A stretch of 30,188 bases of DNA from Bacillota bacterium (lineage in GTDB: Bacteria > Bacillota > Clostridia > Lachnospirales > Lachnospiraceae), in contig JAEZNB010000098.1 of the NCBI GenBank assembly GCA_023441965.1, forward strand, positions 1 to 30,188, given 5' to 3'. Shown here piece after piece: positions 1 through 7,082 of this stretch. Below the pieces are notes generated by a model that was given only the letters and a program-made list of their open reading frames with translations, was not told the origin of the DNA and ran no database searches. Position 1 is the stretch's first letter. Every line of letters begins with the position of its first letter. The position numbers and the translations under genes are program-made.

Positions 1-10
1 CAGAGGAATA

Positions 11-53
11 GGGCTGCCTCATAATTAGGGTAAATAATATAGGAGACAGCCCC
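11..53 (-). terminator. Hairpin downstream of the ferredoxin gene
   Basis: GGGCTG-CCTC at 11-20 pairs with GAGACAGCCC at 43-52 around an AT-rich loop, just past the stop of the minus-strand ferredoxin gene. Read on the minus strand, the stem is followed by TATTCCT and not by a clean U-run, so it is a plausible but imperfect intrinsic terminator. It may also stop transcription entering from the left. Confidence 0.5.
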
Positions 54-59
54 TTTAAA

Positions 60-251
60 TTATTCTTCAATATCAATGACACTGACAGGGCAGCCATCCC
101 TGGCCTCAATGGCTCTATCCTCGCAATCCTTGGGAATATCACCTTCGATTGCTTGGGAAACATCATTTTCATTATAACTGAATACCTCGGGGCATACATC
201 AATGCATAGTCCGCAGCTGATGCAGCCATCCTGGTCAACCGATGCTTTCAT
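60..251 (-). CDS. Small 4Fe-4S ferredoxin
   Basis: This is a 63-residue soluble ferredoxin. Near the N terminus it has the motif CISCGLCIDVCPEVF (CxxCxxC-x3-CP). A later Cys in DGCPVSVI, near the C terminus, provides the second half of the pattern seen in single-cluster [4Fe-4S] ferredoxins of about 60 residues. It would act as a low-potential cytoplasmic electron carrier. An upstream in-frame ATG at 269 exists. I chose the ATG at 249-251 because AAAGGAGT lies six bases before it, while the upstream ATG has no ribosome binding site. It is divergent from a flavin reductase-like gene, so the two may share electron-transfer chemistry, but that is inference. The motif is unambiguous; the redox partner is unknown. 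Confidence 0.9.
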   Translation of the reverse strand: MKASVDQDGCISCGLCIDVCPEVFSYNENDVSQAIEGDIPKDCEDRAIEARDGCPVSVIDIEE

Positions 252-344
252 GGACTTACTCCTTTCCATTTATTCTTTCTAAGGTATTATGTATAAATGC
301 GATGTGATTTATTCTTTGAACAGAAAGCTTCAATTTGGTCAGCC

Positions 345-373
345 TTGACAGTGGGGGACGGCAGAGATAAGAT
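345..373 (+). promoter_or_regulatory. Promoter of the flavin reductase-like gene
   Basis: TTGACA (345-350), a 17-bp spacer and TAAGAT (368-373) match a housekeeping sigma-A promoter. The predicted start near 380 leaves a 5' leader of about 13 nt carrying AAGGAGG. The promoter lies inside the longer reading frame that could begin at 297, which supports the internal ATG at 393 as the real start. Confidence 0.65.
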
Positions 374-392
374 GGTTATCAAGGAGGTACTT

Positions 393-989
393 ATGAAGAG
401 AGAATTTTTTCCCGCAGGTAATATGCTCTATCCCATTCCCGCAGTGATGGTAAGCTGTGCAGGAGAGGGAATAAAGCCGAATATCATTACAATCGCATGG
501 GCAGGCACGATATGCAGTAATCCACCCATGGTTTCCATATCGATCCGCAAGGAGCGTTATTCCTATGATATCATCAAGAATAGCGGAGAGTTCGTGATCA
601 ACCTGGTAATAGAGGAGCTGACCCGAGCTGCCGATTTTTGTGGAGTAAGGTCCGGACGGGAGCTTGATAAATTCAAGGAGATGAAGCTGACTCCTGCCAT
701 GGGTAAGCTCTCCATAGCACCATTGATCATGGAGGCTCCGGTGAACATCGAATGCAGGGTCAAGGAGATCATTCCCTTGGGCTCCCATGATATGTTCCTG
801 GGAGAAGTGGTAAGTGTGGCAGTGGATCAGCGCTATCTGGATGAAAAGGGTAAGTTCCACTTAAATCAAACAGGGCTGATCGTATATTCCCACGGAGAAT
901 ACTACGGTCTTGGTAAATATATCGGTAAGTTCGGCTATTCAGTGCAAAAGCCTAAGCCAGCAAAGAGCAAGAAGGATATGCAACGATAA
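393..989 (+). CDS. Flavin reductase family / flavoredoxin-like FMN protein
   Basis: This 198-residue protein matches the flavin reductase-like (DIM6/NTAB) split-barrel family, whose members bind FMN and reduce flavins or relay electrons. Family-like segments include FFPAGNMLYPIPAVMVSC at the N terminus, NIITIAWAGTICSNPPMVSISI, and RYSYDIIKNSGEFVINL, the usual 'reSy..I..t.eFvvN' block. The length of about 190-200 residues is normal for flavoredoxins. The ATG at 393 is preceded by AAGGAGG six bases upstream. The reading frame extends back to 297, but that part contains the likely promoter. It is divergent from a small ferredoxin. The lysine-rich C terminus (KPKPAKSKKD) looks like a disordered tail. 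The family is well supported; the substrate is not known. Confidence 0.88.
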   Translation: MKREFFPAGNMLYPIPAVMVSCAGEGIKPNIITIAWAGTICSNPPMVSISIRKERYSYDIIKNSGEFVINLVIEELTRAADFCGVRSGRELDKFKEMKLTPAMGKLSIAPLIMEAPVNIECRVKEIIPLGSHDMFLGEVVSVAVDQRYLDEKGKFHLNQTGLIVYSHGEYYGLGKYIGKFGYSVQKPKPAKSKKDMQR

Positions 990-1108
990 CATTAACAGTG
1001 AAGAAAAGACGGATACCCGGCGATAACCTAAGCCAGCGAAGAAAATAACGGACAAGCAGTGATAAGTCACAGACTACGAAGCATAGATGTATCAACGGCG
1101 ATCAGCTT

Positions 1109-1223
1109 GAGAGGGTCAGAGGATGCTTCCTTCATCGAAGCAGCTACAAGAGCTCCCATAGGTTACTACCATAAATGGGACCCTTGTATCTGCTGGTGAT
1201 GAAGAAACAGCCCTGACCCTTTC
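1109..1223. repeat. 115-bp imperfect palindrome between convergent genes
   Basis: GAGAGGGTCAG at 1109-1119 pairs with CTGACCCTTTC at 1213-1223 (one G-A change). Inside, TACAAGAGCTCCCAT (1145-1159) pairs with ATGGGACCCTTGTA (1175-1188), and the CTTCATC segments near 1130 and 1199 also pair. The whole segment can fold into one long hairpin of about 50 bp with few interruptions. It occupies most of the gap between the flavin reductase gene and the convergent metallophosphoesterase gene. There is no U-tract, so it is not a classical terminator. It could be a bidirectional transcription or RNA-stability block, or a dispersed palindromic element. I see no other copy in the window. Confidence 0.7.
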
Positions 1224-1227
1224 CCTA

Positions 1228-2130
1228 TCAATTTAAGCTTTCGACAAAATAATCCATGATACGGACCGGAGGCTCTAATACCTCCCTACCCACATAGAGG
1301 CTTCTGTCCGGTTTGATCATGATCGCCCATTTGACAAGGGATATGGTACCATTGTTAATCTCCAGGGCTGTGATACTACGGGGATGAATACAGCTGCCGT
1401 CATTAAAATACAGGGTCTGCCCCGGCTTCGGGAAAACCGGTCTATGGGTATGGCCACAGATGAGCATCTGGTTTTCCTTTCTGGACCAATCCTCCAGTTT
1501 TTTTTCCACACTGAATTTTAACTCATTATTTTTCGCAGCACTGGTCGGATCACGGATGCCGATTAATTCCAGAGGCTTCCATAAGTAGCGGACCAAAAAA
1601 CGGGATACTCTCCACAGGGTATCGTTCAATATATCCGCCTGATGACCATGGGTGAGAAAGATCTGATATCCGCTATTTCCGTATTTCAGTATAATACCCT
1701 CATGGATCTTGATTCCGGGGAAGAGAGCAATATTGGATTTTAAACTTTCGCAATAAAAGGATTTGCATTTTATCTTAGTGTATTTCGAATCCCTCTTTAC
1801 GATATCATGATTGCCGTAAAGCATATAAAGCCTGCCGGCCCGATAGAACTGTGACATCAGCCAGAAGGCGTCGCTATGAGTCTGGATGATCGCGTCGATA
1901 CTTCGGTTCTCCCAGAGCTCATCGCCATCCCCAAGCTCTATATAAGTATAACCGCATTCATAATAGTAGGTGAGCGCTGCAAAGAAAAGGTTCTGGTTAT
2001 CAGAGAAGTTATCGGACCAGCCTCCGACTCCCCTATGGCAATCACTCATGATGACAATTCTAGAGTTGTCAGAAAAGGGTATGACAGCGGAAGTAGCGAG
2101 TACCTGGGATAAACGTTTTGAAGTAGACAT
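1228..2130 (-). CDS. Calcineurin-like metallophosphoesterase
   Basis: This 300-residue cytoplasmic protein has the full metallophosphoesterase motif series in order: SDCHRG (about 29-34), ELGDGDELWE (about 65-74), YGNHD (105-109), THGHQAD (about 170) and CGHTHRP (about 230). Together these form the dinuclear metal site. Members hydrolyse phosphomonoesters or phosphodiesters. The spacing recalls the LpxH-like branch, but a Gram-positive setting argues against a lipid A role. The ATG at 2128-2130 follows GGGAGGGTGATCC. It begins three bases after the stop of the DUF4474-like gene on the same strand, so the two are probably one transcript. The substrate is unknown. Confidence 0.9.
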   Translation of the reverse strand: MSTSKRLSQVLATSAVIPFSDNSRIVIMSDCHRGVGGWSDNFSDNQNLFFAALTYYYECGYTYIELGDGDELWENRSIDAIIQTHSDAFWLMSQFYRAGRLYMLYGNHDIVKRDSKYTKIKCKSFYCESLKSNIALFPGIKIHEGIILKYGNSGYQIFLTHGHQADILNDTLWRVSRFLVRYLWKPLELIGIRDPTSAAKNNELKFSVEKKLEDWSRKENQMLICGHTHRPVFPKPGQTLYFNDGSCIHPRSITALEINNGTISLVKWAIMIKPDRSLYVGREVLEPPVRIMDYFVESLN

Positions 2131-2133
2131 GGA

Positions 2134-3189
2134 TCACCCTCCCTGATCGGTCTCTTGCTTTTTGACAAATCCTTTGAGCTTTGAATAGGCATCGAAGACT
2201 TCGCGGGGTTTACCTATGTTGAGGATCTGACGATACATGTTCGGCGATTCGTTCTTGACGATTTCCAGCTTATCGAGGGTGTCTGTATAGGATTCAGTCA
2301 GATAGTAATAAGCGTCACATAAGGACCGGTTGTTTTTCTGCATCAGCTTCTCAATGAAGCCGGTCCTCGAAAGAGGCTGCGGCGTATGAGGCTGATCAAA
2401 ACGGATCCAGACCCGATTCCCTCTGACGGCGAATTCATCCTCGGTATAGCCTGCTTTCATCAATGCTTCCCCGAATACATAGGCCATCCTCCGATCATAC
2501 AGATCCATGATAATGTCCATGGAAAGCTCAGAAGGATAGGAAAACTCACCCAGCTTAAAGCCTGTAATCCACCAGTGATAGGCACTGCGCGTGAAGAGCA
2601 GATTTCCGTTTTTGCGAAGGGCAAAGGACATATTGATCATGTGTTCATCCTTAAGGGCATGATAAAAGGTGCCATTAAAGATCCCCGGGATATTTAAGCT
2701 GGGTCCTTTGGCATAATAGATACCGACCTCCCCTCCGGTTGTCATCCCATATTGACCCTTCCAGAACTCGATCAGGTATTTCACTCCGTTATATTCAAAA
2801 GGTATCGGCTCACAATCAATGATCATGCTGAAGGCTGCGCAGGCCTCGTCATAGAGTCTGCAATACCCAAAGTTTCTTTGCCAGCCATTCAACAGGGAAT
2901 GGAAGATATCTTGGACAGGCTCATAGATAAAACCAAAGGGTTCCAGATCCTCATTTAACTCGGCCAAACGCTCCTGATGGGTCCCTACGATGTTCGTAAC
3001 GGGAGGTATCACCTTTTTCTCTTGTTCCTTCTTCTTCCTCTTTTTTTTGCTAACATTACGGAAGAATAGTGAAGCACCGAATAATAGCAGCAGCAGAACG
3101 ATGATAGTCAATACCTTATACTCCAGATAAAAGGCCCAGAGGGCGGTAGCACTGACAATGCCGGCTGTTCCTGCCGGTAGAGATAGCAT
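2134..3189 (-). CDS. DUF4474-like membrane-anchored protein
   Basis: This is a 351-residue protein. The N terminus has hydrophobic stretches (about residues 6-42, including TIIVLLLLLFGASLFF) followed by a strongly basic patch (KKKRKKK). A roughly 250-residue soluble domain comes next, and the order suggests a membrane anchor with a cytoplasmic domain. The segments GWQRNFGYCRLYDEA, FSMIIDCEPIPFEYNG and FWKGQYGMTTGGEVGIY resemble DUF4474 as I recall it. No catalytic function is known to me. An in-frame ATG exists at 3243, but GAAGGGAG lies eight bases upstream of the ATG at 3187-3189, so I start there. It is co-directional with, and three bases from, the metallophosphoesterase gene. A function should not be assigned beyond that link. 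Confidence 0.8.
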   Translation of the reverse strand: MLSLPAGTAGIVSATALWAFYLEYKVLTIIVLLLLLFGASLFFRNVSKKKRKKKEQEKKVIPPVTNIVGTHQERLAELNEDLEPFGFIYEPVQDIFHSLLNGWQRNFGYCRLYDEACAAFSMIIDCEPIPFEYNGVKYLIEFWKGQYGMTTGGEVGIYYAKGPSLNIPGIFNGTFYHALKDEHMINMSFALRKNGNLLFTRSAYHWWITGFKLGEFSYPSELSMDIIMDLYDRRMAYVFGEALMKAGYTEDEFAVRGNRVWIRFDQPHTPQPLSRTGFIEKLMQKNNRSLCDAYYYLTESYTDTLDKLEIVKNESPNMYRQILNIGKPREVFDAYSKLKGFVKKQETDQGG

Positions 3190-3220
3190 AAAATCAACTC
3201 CCTTCATAATGCTATATATC

Positions 3221-3250
3221 ATCATATTCCGGGAGTAAGACACTTGTTAA
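3221..3250 (-). promoter_or_regulatory. Possible promoter of the DUF4474/phosphoesterase pair
   Basis: On the minus strand, TTAACA (3250-3245), an 18-bp spacer and TATGAT (3226-3221) resemble a sigma-A promoter. It would give a leader of about 25 nt before the start at 3189. The match is moderate. It is divergent from the stronger promoter of the Mrp gene. Confidence 0.4.
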
Positions 3251-3277
3251 AGATATTTTTATGTTCGGACGGGAAGA

Positions 3278-3305
3278 TTGACATATATGAAAAAAAGCAT
3301 ATAAT
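3278..3305 (+). promoter_or_regulatory. Promoter of the Mrp operon
   Basis: A perfect TTGACA (3278-3283) and a perfect TATAAT (3300-3305) are separated by 16 bp. The predicted leader of about 35 nt contains the small palindrome CCTCATGAGG and the ribosome binding site AAGGAGAG before ATG 3349. Confidence 0.75.
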
Positions 3306-3348
3306 GGGTAGATGAAGAGAAACCTCATGAGGATTTAAGGAGAGATAT

Positions 3349-4194
3349 ATGAGCGAAAATTGTAATTCTGATTGCAATAGCTGCGGTGCAGATTGTGCCA
3401 GCAGAAAAAATAAGGAGACGAACTTCAGCCTGCAGCCCCACGAGATGAGTAATATCAAAAAAGTAATCGGTGTGGTCAGCGGTAAGGGTGGTGTCGGAAA
3501 GTCCCTGGTCACCTCTCTTATGGCAGTTACGATGAACAGGAGAGGCTACAATAGTGCGATCCTGGATGCGGATATCACGGGTCCATCCATTCCCAAGGCC
3601 TTTGGACTGAAGGAGAAGGCCAGAGGAAATGAGCTGGGAATCTTTCCGTCAAAAAGTAAGACCGGGGTGGACATCATGTCCGTTAACCTCTTATTAAATA
3701 ATGAAAGCGATCCAGTGGTCTGGAGAGGCCCGATCATAGCCGGTACAGTCAAACAGTTCTGGACAGATGTGATCTGGGGTGATGTGGATTTTATGTTTGT
3801 AGATATGCCTCCGGGAACAGGGGATGTACCTCTTACGGTATTTCAATCCTTGCCTGTGGACGGGATCATCATCGTAACCACACCCCAGGAGCTGGTTTCC
3901 ATGATTGTCGGTAAGGCTGTAAAAATGGCCGAGATGATGAAGGTCCCGATCCTGGGTATCGTCGAGAATATGTCTTATTTCAAATGTCCGGACTGTGATA
4001 AGGAGTATCCGATCTTTGGGGAAAGTCATATCGAAGTGCTTGCCAAGATGCATCAGATTCCTGCAGTAGCCAAGCTTCCGATAGATCCGAAGTTTGCGGC
4101 GGCCTGTGACAAGGGGATGATCGAGCTCTTTGAAGCAGATCACTTAGAAGCACTGGCAGATTATCTGCTCACTCATTTTGGAGTCAGCCTATGA
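3349..4194 (+). CDS. mrp: Mrp/NBP35-type Fe-S carrier P-loop ATPase
   Basis: This 281-residue ATPase belongs to the Mrp/ApbC/NBP35 family, which binds and transfers Fe-S clusters. The deviant Walker A motif VSGKGGVGKS is at about 43-52. It is followed by ILDADITGPSIPKAFG and the switch/Walker B-like MFVDMPPGTGDVPLT. The family C-terminal pair of cysteines is visible in YFKCPDCDKEYPIFG. The N terminus adds a Cys-rich segment (C5, C9, C12, C16), the kind of N-terminal cluster found in NBP35-like proteins. The start is supported by AAGGAGAG seven bases upstream. The stop overlaps the start of the next gene (ATGA), which indicates translational coupling. The family call is secure; the client proteins are unknown. 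Confidence 0.93.
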   Translation: MSENCNSDCNSCGADCASRKNKETNFSLQPHEMSNIKKVIGVVSGKGGVGKSLVTSLMAVTMNRRGYNSAILDADITGPSIPKAFGLKEKARGNELGIFPSKSKTGVDIMSVNLLLNNESDPVVWRGPIIAGTVKQFWTDVIWGDVDFMFVDMPPGTGDVPLTVFQSLPVDGIIIVTTPQELVSMIVGKAVKMAEMMKVPILGIVENMSYFKCPDCDKEYPIFGESHIEVLAKMHQIPAVAKLPIDPKFAAACDKGMIELFEADHLEALADYLLTHFGVSL

Positions 4195-4559
4195 AAAAAA
4201 ATGATATCATACTTATTGCCGGTATACTGCTGATCGGCGTTCTCTTCCTGCTCTTTTTCAATCTGTCCAAGGAGGAAGGCAGTACGGTCAAGGTATTCGT
4301 TGACGGTAAGGTTTATAAGGAGCTAAGTCTGAAGGAAGATACCAGCTTTACGGTTGAGCTTGAGCACGGGGAGTGGAACACCTTCGTGATCAAGGACGGT
4401 TATGTTGACATGACCGAGGCCAGCTGTCCCGATAAATTATGTGTTAAGTCACCGAACAAGATCCGTTATGATCATGAAACAATCACCTGCCTGCCGCATA
4501 ATGTCATTCTTCAGATAGTTGGCGGTGAGGAGAATGAAGTGGATGCAGTAGCAAAGTAA
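4191..4559 (+). CDS. NusG domain II-containing membrane-anchored protein
   Basis: This 122-residue protein has an N-terminal membrane segment (about 6-25: IILIAGILLIGVLFLLFF) and an extracytoplasmic NusG_II-like domain. Typical family features are VKVFVDGKVYKELSL, the paired cysteines in EASCPDKLCVK, and TITCLPHNVILQIVGG. It is not the transcription factor NusG; only the small beta domain is shared. The start ATG overlaps the mrp stop by 4 nt. In Clostridia this gene usually stands directly before a Gx-type transporter gene, as here, and often near quinone or flavin-linked redox genes. The role of the domain is not established. Confidence 0.85.
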   Translation: MKKNDIILIAGILLIGVLFLLFFNLSKEEGSTVKVFVDGKVYKELSLKEDTSFTVELEHGEWNTFVIKDGYVDMTEASCPDKLCVKSPNKIRYDHETITCLPHNVILQIVGGEENEVDAVAK

Positions 4560-4579
4560 CGGAAGATGAAGGAGTTTGA

Positions 4580-5077
4580 ATGAAATCTAAGAAATTAGCA
4601 ACCTATGGACTATTGATTGCATTGGCATTCATATTCAGCTATATCGAGAGCCTCTTCCCTATGCCCTTTGCTGTACCGGGAATGAAGCTGGGATTGGCAA
4701 ATCTGGTGGTAATAACTGCTTTATATGGAATGGGGACAAAGGAAGCCTTCGTCCTGTCCGTTATCCGTATTCTGCTGGTGGGTCTTACCTTTCGGGATCC
4801 GAATACCATGCTTTTCAGCCTTGCAGGAGGTATCTTAAGCTGGCTTATGATGGTGATCTTCATGAAAGGCAAGCTCTTCAGCATGGTAGGAGTCAGTATC
4901 ATCGGTGGTGTATCCCATAATATCGGGCAGATAGCCGTAGCAATCCTTTATGTTGAAAATATGAATCTGGTATTTTATCTCCCTGTGCTGCTGATCTTCG
5001 GTGCGGTAACCGGTACCCTGATCGGTATCTTAGGAGCGATGATTGTCAGGAGACTGAAGAAGTTTTTGTCCTCCTAA
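4580..5077 (+). CDS. Gx transporter family / heptaprenyl-diphosphate synthase component I-like membrane protein
   Basis: This is a 165-residue integral membrane protein with about five hydrophobic segments. It begins MKSKKLATYGLLIALAFIFS and contains the conserved-looking FPMPFAVPGMKLGLANLVV and a late GGVSHNIGQI motif. This matches the family named after heptaprenyl diphosphate synthase component I. Many annotations now call it the Gx transporter family because of its ECF-S-like fold. It follows the NusG_II gene by 20 nt in a three-gene operon with mrp. A strong terminator follows at 5224. The substrate is unknown. A prenyl-synthase subunit role is unlikely to be established from sequence alone. 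Confidence 0.8.
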   Translation: MKSKKLATYGLLIALAFIFSYIESLFPMPFAVPGMKLGLANLVVITALYGMGTKEAFVLSVIRILLVGLTFRDPNTMLFSLAGGILSWLMMVIFMKGKLFSMVGVSIIGGVSHNIGQIAVAILYVENMNLVFYLPVLLIFGAVTGTLIGILGAMIVRRLKKFLSS

Positions 5078-5088
5078 TTAGAATACTT

Positions 5089-5157
5089 ATCACCGGGCAT
5101 GGAGTATATGGTGATTCTGATCGGTGGTAATGATACTGACACTCCCATGTGTTACCA
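5089..5157. other. Interlocking inverted repeats in the 5078-5435 gap
   Basis: Three inverted repeats interlock here: ATCACC/GGTGAT (5089-5094 and 5110-5115), CATGGAGT/ACTCCCATG (5098-5105 and 5141-5149) and TGGTAA/TTACCA (5125-5130 and 5152-5157). They cannot all form at once, so alternative RNA folds are possible. The segment lies after the Gx gene and before its terminator. The rest of the 358-nt gap holds that terminator, about 100 nt of AT-rich sequence and the promoter of the BMP gene. I see no coding sequence. Confidence 0.4.
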
Positions 5158-5223
5158 ATGCTGCATCGGGGGATTGAAGAAACAGCATGCATAATTTGGA
5201 GAATATGAATATATACTAACAGA

Positions 5224-5255
5224 AAAATATGTAGGTTTACCTACATATTTTTTTT
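5224..5255 (+). terminator. Intrinsic terminator of the mrp-Gx operon
   Basis: AAAATATGTAGGT pairs perfectly with ACCTACATATTTT across a 2-nt gap (effectively a tetraloop), and the T-run continues to 5255. It is a strong rho-independent terminator, and the A-rich left flank may let it work in both directions. Confidence 0.85.
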
Positions 5256-5363
5256 GATATATGGGATAACTATTAGTAGAAAGATACATGAAAAATGTGG
5301 TAATTTATAAATATACAAAAGAATCTACAAATAATACAAATAAATAAATTGTATAGTAAACAG

Positions 5364-5391
5364 TTGAAAAATACGGCAGATTTAGTATAAT
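5364..5391 (+). promoter_or_regulatory. Promoter of the BMP lipoprotein gene
   Basis: TTGAAA (5364-5369), a 16-bp spacer and a perfect TATAAT (5386-5391) are preceded by an AT-rich stretch that could act as an UP element. The predicted start is near 5398, about 38 nt before the ATG. Confidence 0.7.
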
Positions 5392-5399
5392 TAAGAGGA

Positions 5400-5413
5400 C
5401 GGTCTTAAGACCG
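5400..5413. promoter_or_regulatory. Perfect palindrome at the predicted start site: operator candidate
   Basis: CGGTCTTAAGACCG is a perfect 14-bp palindrome. It lies about 9 bp after the -10 box, where a repressor would block initiation. I do not recognise it as the site of a known regulator. It is too compact to work as an RNA terminator and has no T-run. Confidence 0.45.
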
Positions 5414-5435
5414 ATCAAATGCAGGAGGATGAAAA

Positions 5436-6674
5436 ATGAAAAAAGTAATGTCATTATTGTTGGTTATAGTTCTGGCTGTAGGCTTATTATCAGCTTGTGG
5501 CACTAAAGAGAAGGACAGAAACGATGCCGGACAAATCACCGATCAGAAGGATGATACCGGCAAGAATGACGAAGGCAAGAATGAGCCCTCTACGGGCAAT
5601 GCAGGTACTGATGGTAAATTCGAGATCGCTTTGATTACGGACAAGGGTAACATTGACGACAAGTCCTTTAACCAGGGTTCCTGGGAAGGTGTCGTGGCTT
5701 TTGCATCTGCCAATAATATCTCTCATCAGTATTACAAGCCGGAAGAGGCATCCGATGCAGGATATCTTGCAGCAATCGATCTGGCAATACAGGGTGGTGC
5801 GAAGGTTGTCGTAACTCCCGGTTTCCTCTTCGAGGTTCCGATTTATGAAGCACAGACCATGTATCCGGAGGTGAAGTTCATCCTTCTGGATGGTGCTCCT
5901 CACACTGCTGATTACGCAACCTATGAGACTAAGTCAAATGTAGCAAGTGTAATGTATGCAGAGGAAGAGTCCGGTTATCTGGCCGGTTATGCAGCAGTAA
6001 AGGACGGTATGAAGAAGCTCGGTTTCATGGGTGGTATGGCAGTTCCTGCGGTACAAGCCTTCGGTTACGGCTTCCTGCAGGGAGCACAGGATGCGGCTGC
6101 AGAATTGGGACTTGCAGACGGTGAGGTTAAGGTTACCTATCACTATACCGGTAACTTTGATGAGAATGATACCAATAAAGCATCAGCAAAGACCATGTAC
6201 CAGGAAGGCACGGAAGTAATCTTTGCCTGTGGCGGTTCCGTAGGTAAGAGTGTTATGGCAGCGGCTTCCGAAGCCGGTGCGAAGGTAATCGGTGTTGACG
6301 TTGACCAGAGATATGACAGTAACACGGTAGTCACTTCCGCAACCAAGGGCCTTGGAGCATCTGTTATTCAGGTGCTGGATGCGATCTACAAAACCAATAC
6401 CTGGGATACCTTTGCTGGTAAAACCACCTACTTTAATGCAACAAACAATGGCGTGGGTCTGCCTACGGAAGTAATCGGAGATTCCAGTGCCAATGCCTTT
6501 GATAGATTTACTTCCTTTGATCAGGCAGCATATGAAACAGTCTATGCGAAGCTTGTAAACGGAAGCGTAGACCCTGTCCGTTCCATCACAGTGGAAGATG
6601 CCAGCGGTGTTGCAACTTCTGATGAGCTAGTAAGCGGACTGAAATTAAGCAAGGTATCTGTTGAGGTCAGATAG
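5436..6674 (+). CDS. nupN: BMP family nucleoside-binding lipoprotein of an ABC importer
   Basis: This 412-residue lipoprotein begins MKKVMSLLLVIVLAVGLLSAC, with a lipobox LSAC and modified Cys21. An acidic, low-complexity linker (about 22-62) follows, then the Bmp/PnrA-type periplasmic-binding domain. That domain opens with ALITDKGNIDDKSFNQGSW, the family's nucleoside-pocket signature. Other family blocks are VVVTPGFLFE, EEESGYLAGYAA, LGFMGGMAVPAVQAFGYGF and GVDVDQRYD. It would capture nucleosides outside the membrane and deliver them to the ATPase and permeases encoded downstream. CAGGAGGATGAAAA precedes the ATG. The symbol follows the Bacillus nupNOPQ layout; the exact substrate is inferred. 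The 3' side carries a long palindrome before the next gene. Confidence 0.9.
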   Translation: MKKVMSLLLVIVLAVGLLSACGTKEKDRNDAGQITDQKDDTGKNDEGKNEPSTGNAGTDGKFEIALITDKGNIDDKSFNQGSWEGVVAFASANNISHQYYKPEEASDAGYLAAIDLAIQGGAKVVVTPGFLFEVPIYEAQTMYPEVKFILLDGAPHTADYATYETKSNVASVMYAEEESGYLAGYAAVKDGMKKLGFMGGMAVPAVQAFGYGFLQGAQDAAAELGLADGEVKVTYHYTGNFDENDTNKASAKTMYQEGTEVIFACGGSVGKSVMAAASEAGAKVIGVDVDQRYDSNTVVTSATKGLGASVIQVLDAIYKTNTWDTFAGKTTYFNATNNGVGLPTEVIGDSSANAFDRFTSFDQAAYETVYAKLVNGSVDPVRSITVEDASGVATSDELVSGLKLSKVSVEVR

Positions 6675-6714
6675 CATTTTCTGACAATCACAGACCTTGG
6701 CAGGTTACAGGAAA

Positions 6715-6932
6715 AAGAGGCTGTTTCACATTATCTTTCCGAAAACACGAGGAACCATAGGTGATCCCTCACACACTGGTTGCAGGACAGATTTCGATTA
6801 TATGCGCCAGCTTCGGACGCCTACGTCCGCATCTGGCATCACATAATCATCAATCTGTTCGGTAAAACAGTGTATTATGGGACCACCTATGGTTCCTCGT
6901 GATTCAAGGATGTTGATGTGAAACAGCCTCTT
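6715..6932. repeat. 218-bp near-symmetric palindrome within the nup locus
   Basis: The ends are perfect 17-bp inverted copies (AAGAGGCTGTTTCACAT at 6715-6731, its complement at 6916-6932). A second perfect 18-bp pair (6746-6763 with 6884-6901, CACGAGGAACCATAGGTG) lies on exactly the same axis. The inner arms are about 70% paired, and the centre CGGACG-CCTA-CGTCCG is a short perfect hairpin. The 393-nt gap between nupN and nupO consists mostly of this element. It has no open frame of note and no U-run. It could be a MITE-like element or an mRNA-stabilising or attenuating hairpin that separates the binding-protein message from the ATPase and permeases. Confidence 0.85.
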
Positions 6933-6937
6933 ATTGA

Positions 6938-6988
6938 TTACATAACAGACGCAGAGCTGAAATCCGGACATTGGATTTCAATATGTAA
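6938..6988. other. Nested hairpin after the long palindrome
   Basis: TTACATA (6938-6944) pairs with TATGTAA (6982-6988). Nested inside, TGAAATCC (6958-6965) pairs perfectly with GGATTTCA (6973-6980) around a 7-nt loop. No T-run follows. It lies between the long palindrome and the predicted nupO promoter, and its role is unknown. Confidence 0.45.
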
Positions 6989-7030
6989 CATAAGATGAAA
7001 CAGTTATATTCATACTATAGGTTGACCAAC

Positions 7031-7060
7031 TTGAAATGAATTCTTAGGAAATAATACAAT
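7031..7060 (+). promoter_or_regulatory. Possible internal promoter for nupOPQ
   Basis: TTGAAA (7031-7036), an 18-bp spacer and TACAAT (7055-7060) would start transcription near 7067. The resulting leader of about 16 nt would carry AGAGG just before the GTG at 7083. This fits the GTG start better than the ATG at 7068. The match to consensus is fair, not strong. Confidence 0.4.
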
Positions 7061-7082
7061 AACTTTTATGGAAGAGGTTAAC

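Noticed and set aside
951..1041. CCTAAGCCAGC(A/G)AAG repeated after the flavin reductase
   Set aside because: Two copies of a 15-mer with one mismatch; it may be a remnant of a longer C-terminal tail, but it is too little to interpret.
5256..5435. Purine riboswitch before the nucleoside importer
   Set aside because: The conserved purine-aptamer core is not present; only an AT-rich stretch, promoter and palindrome are seen.
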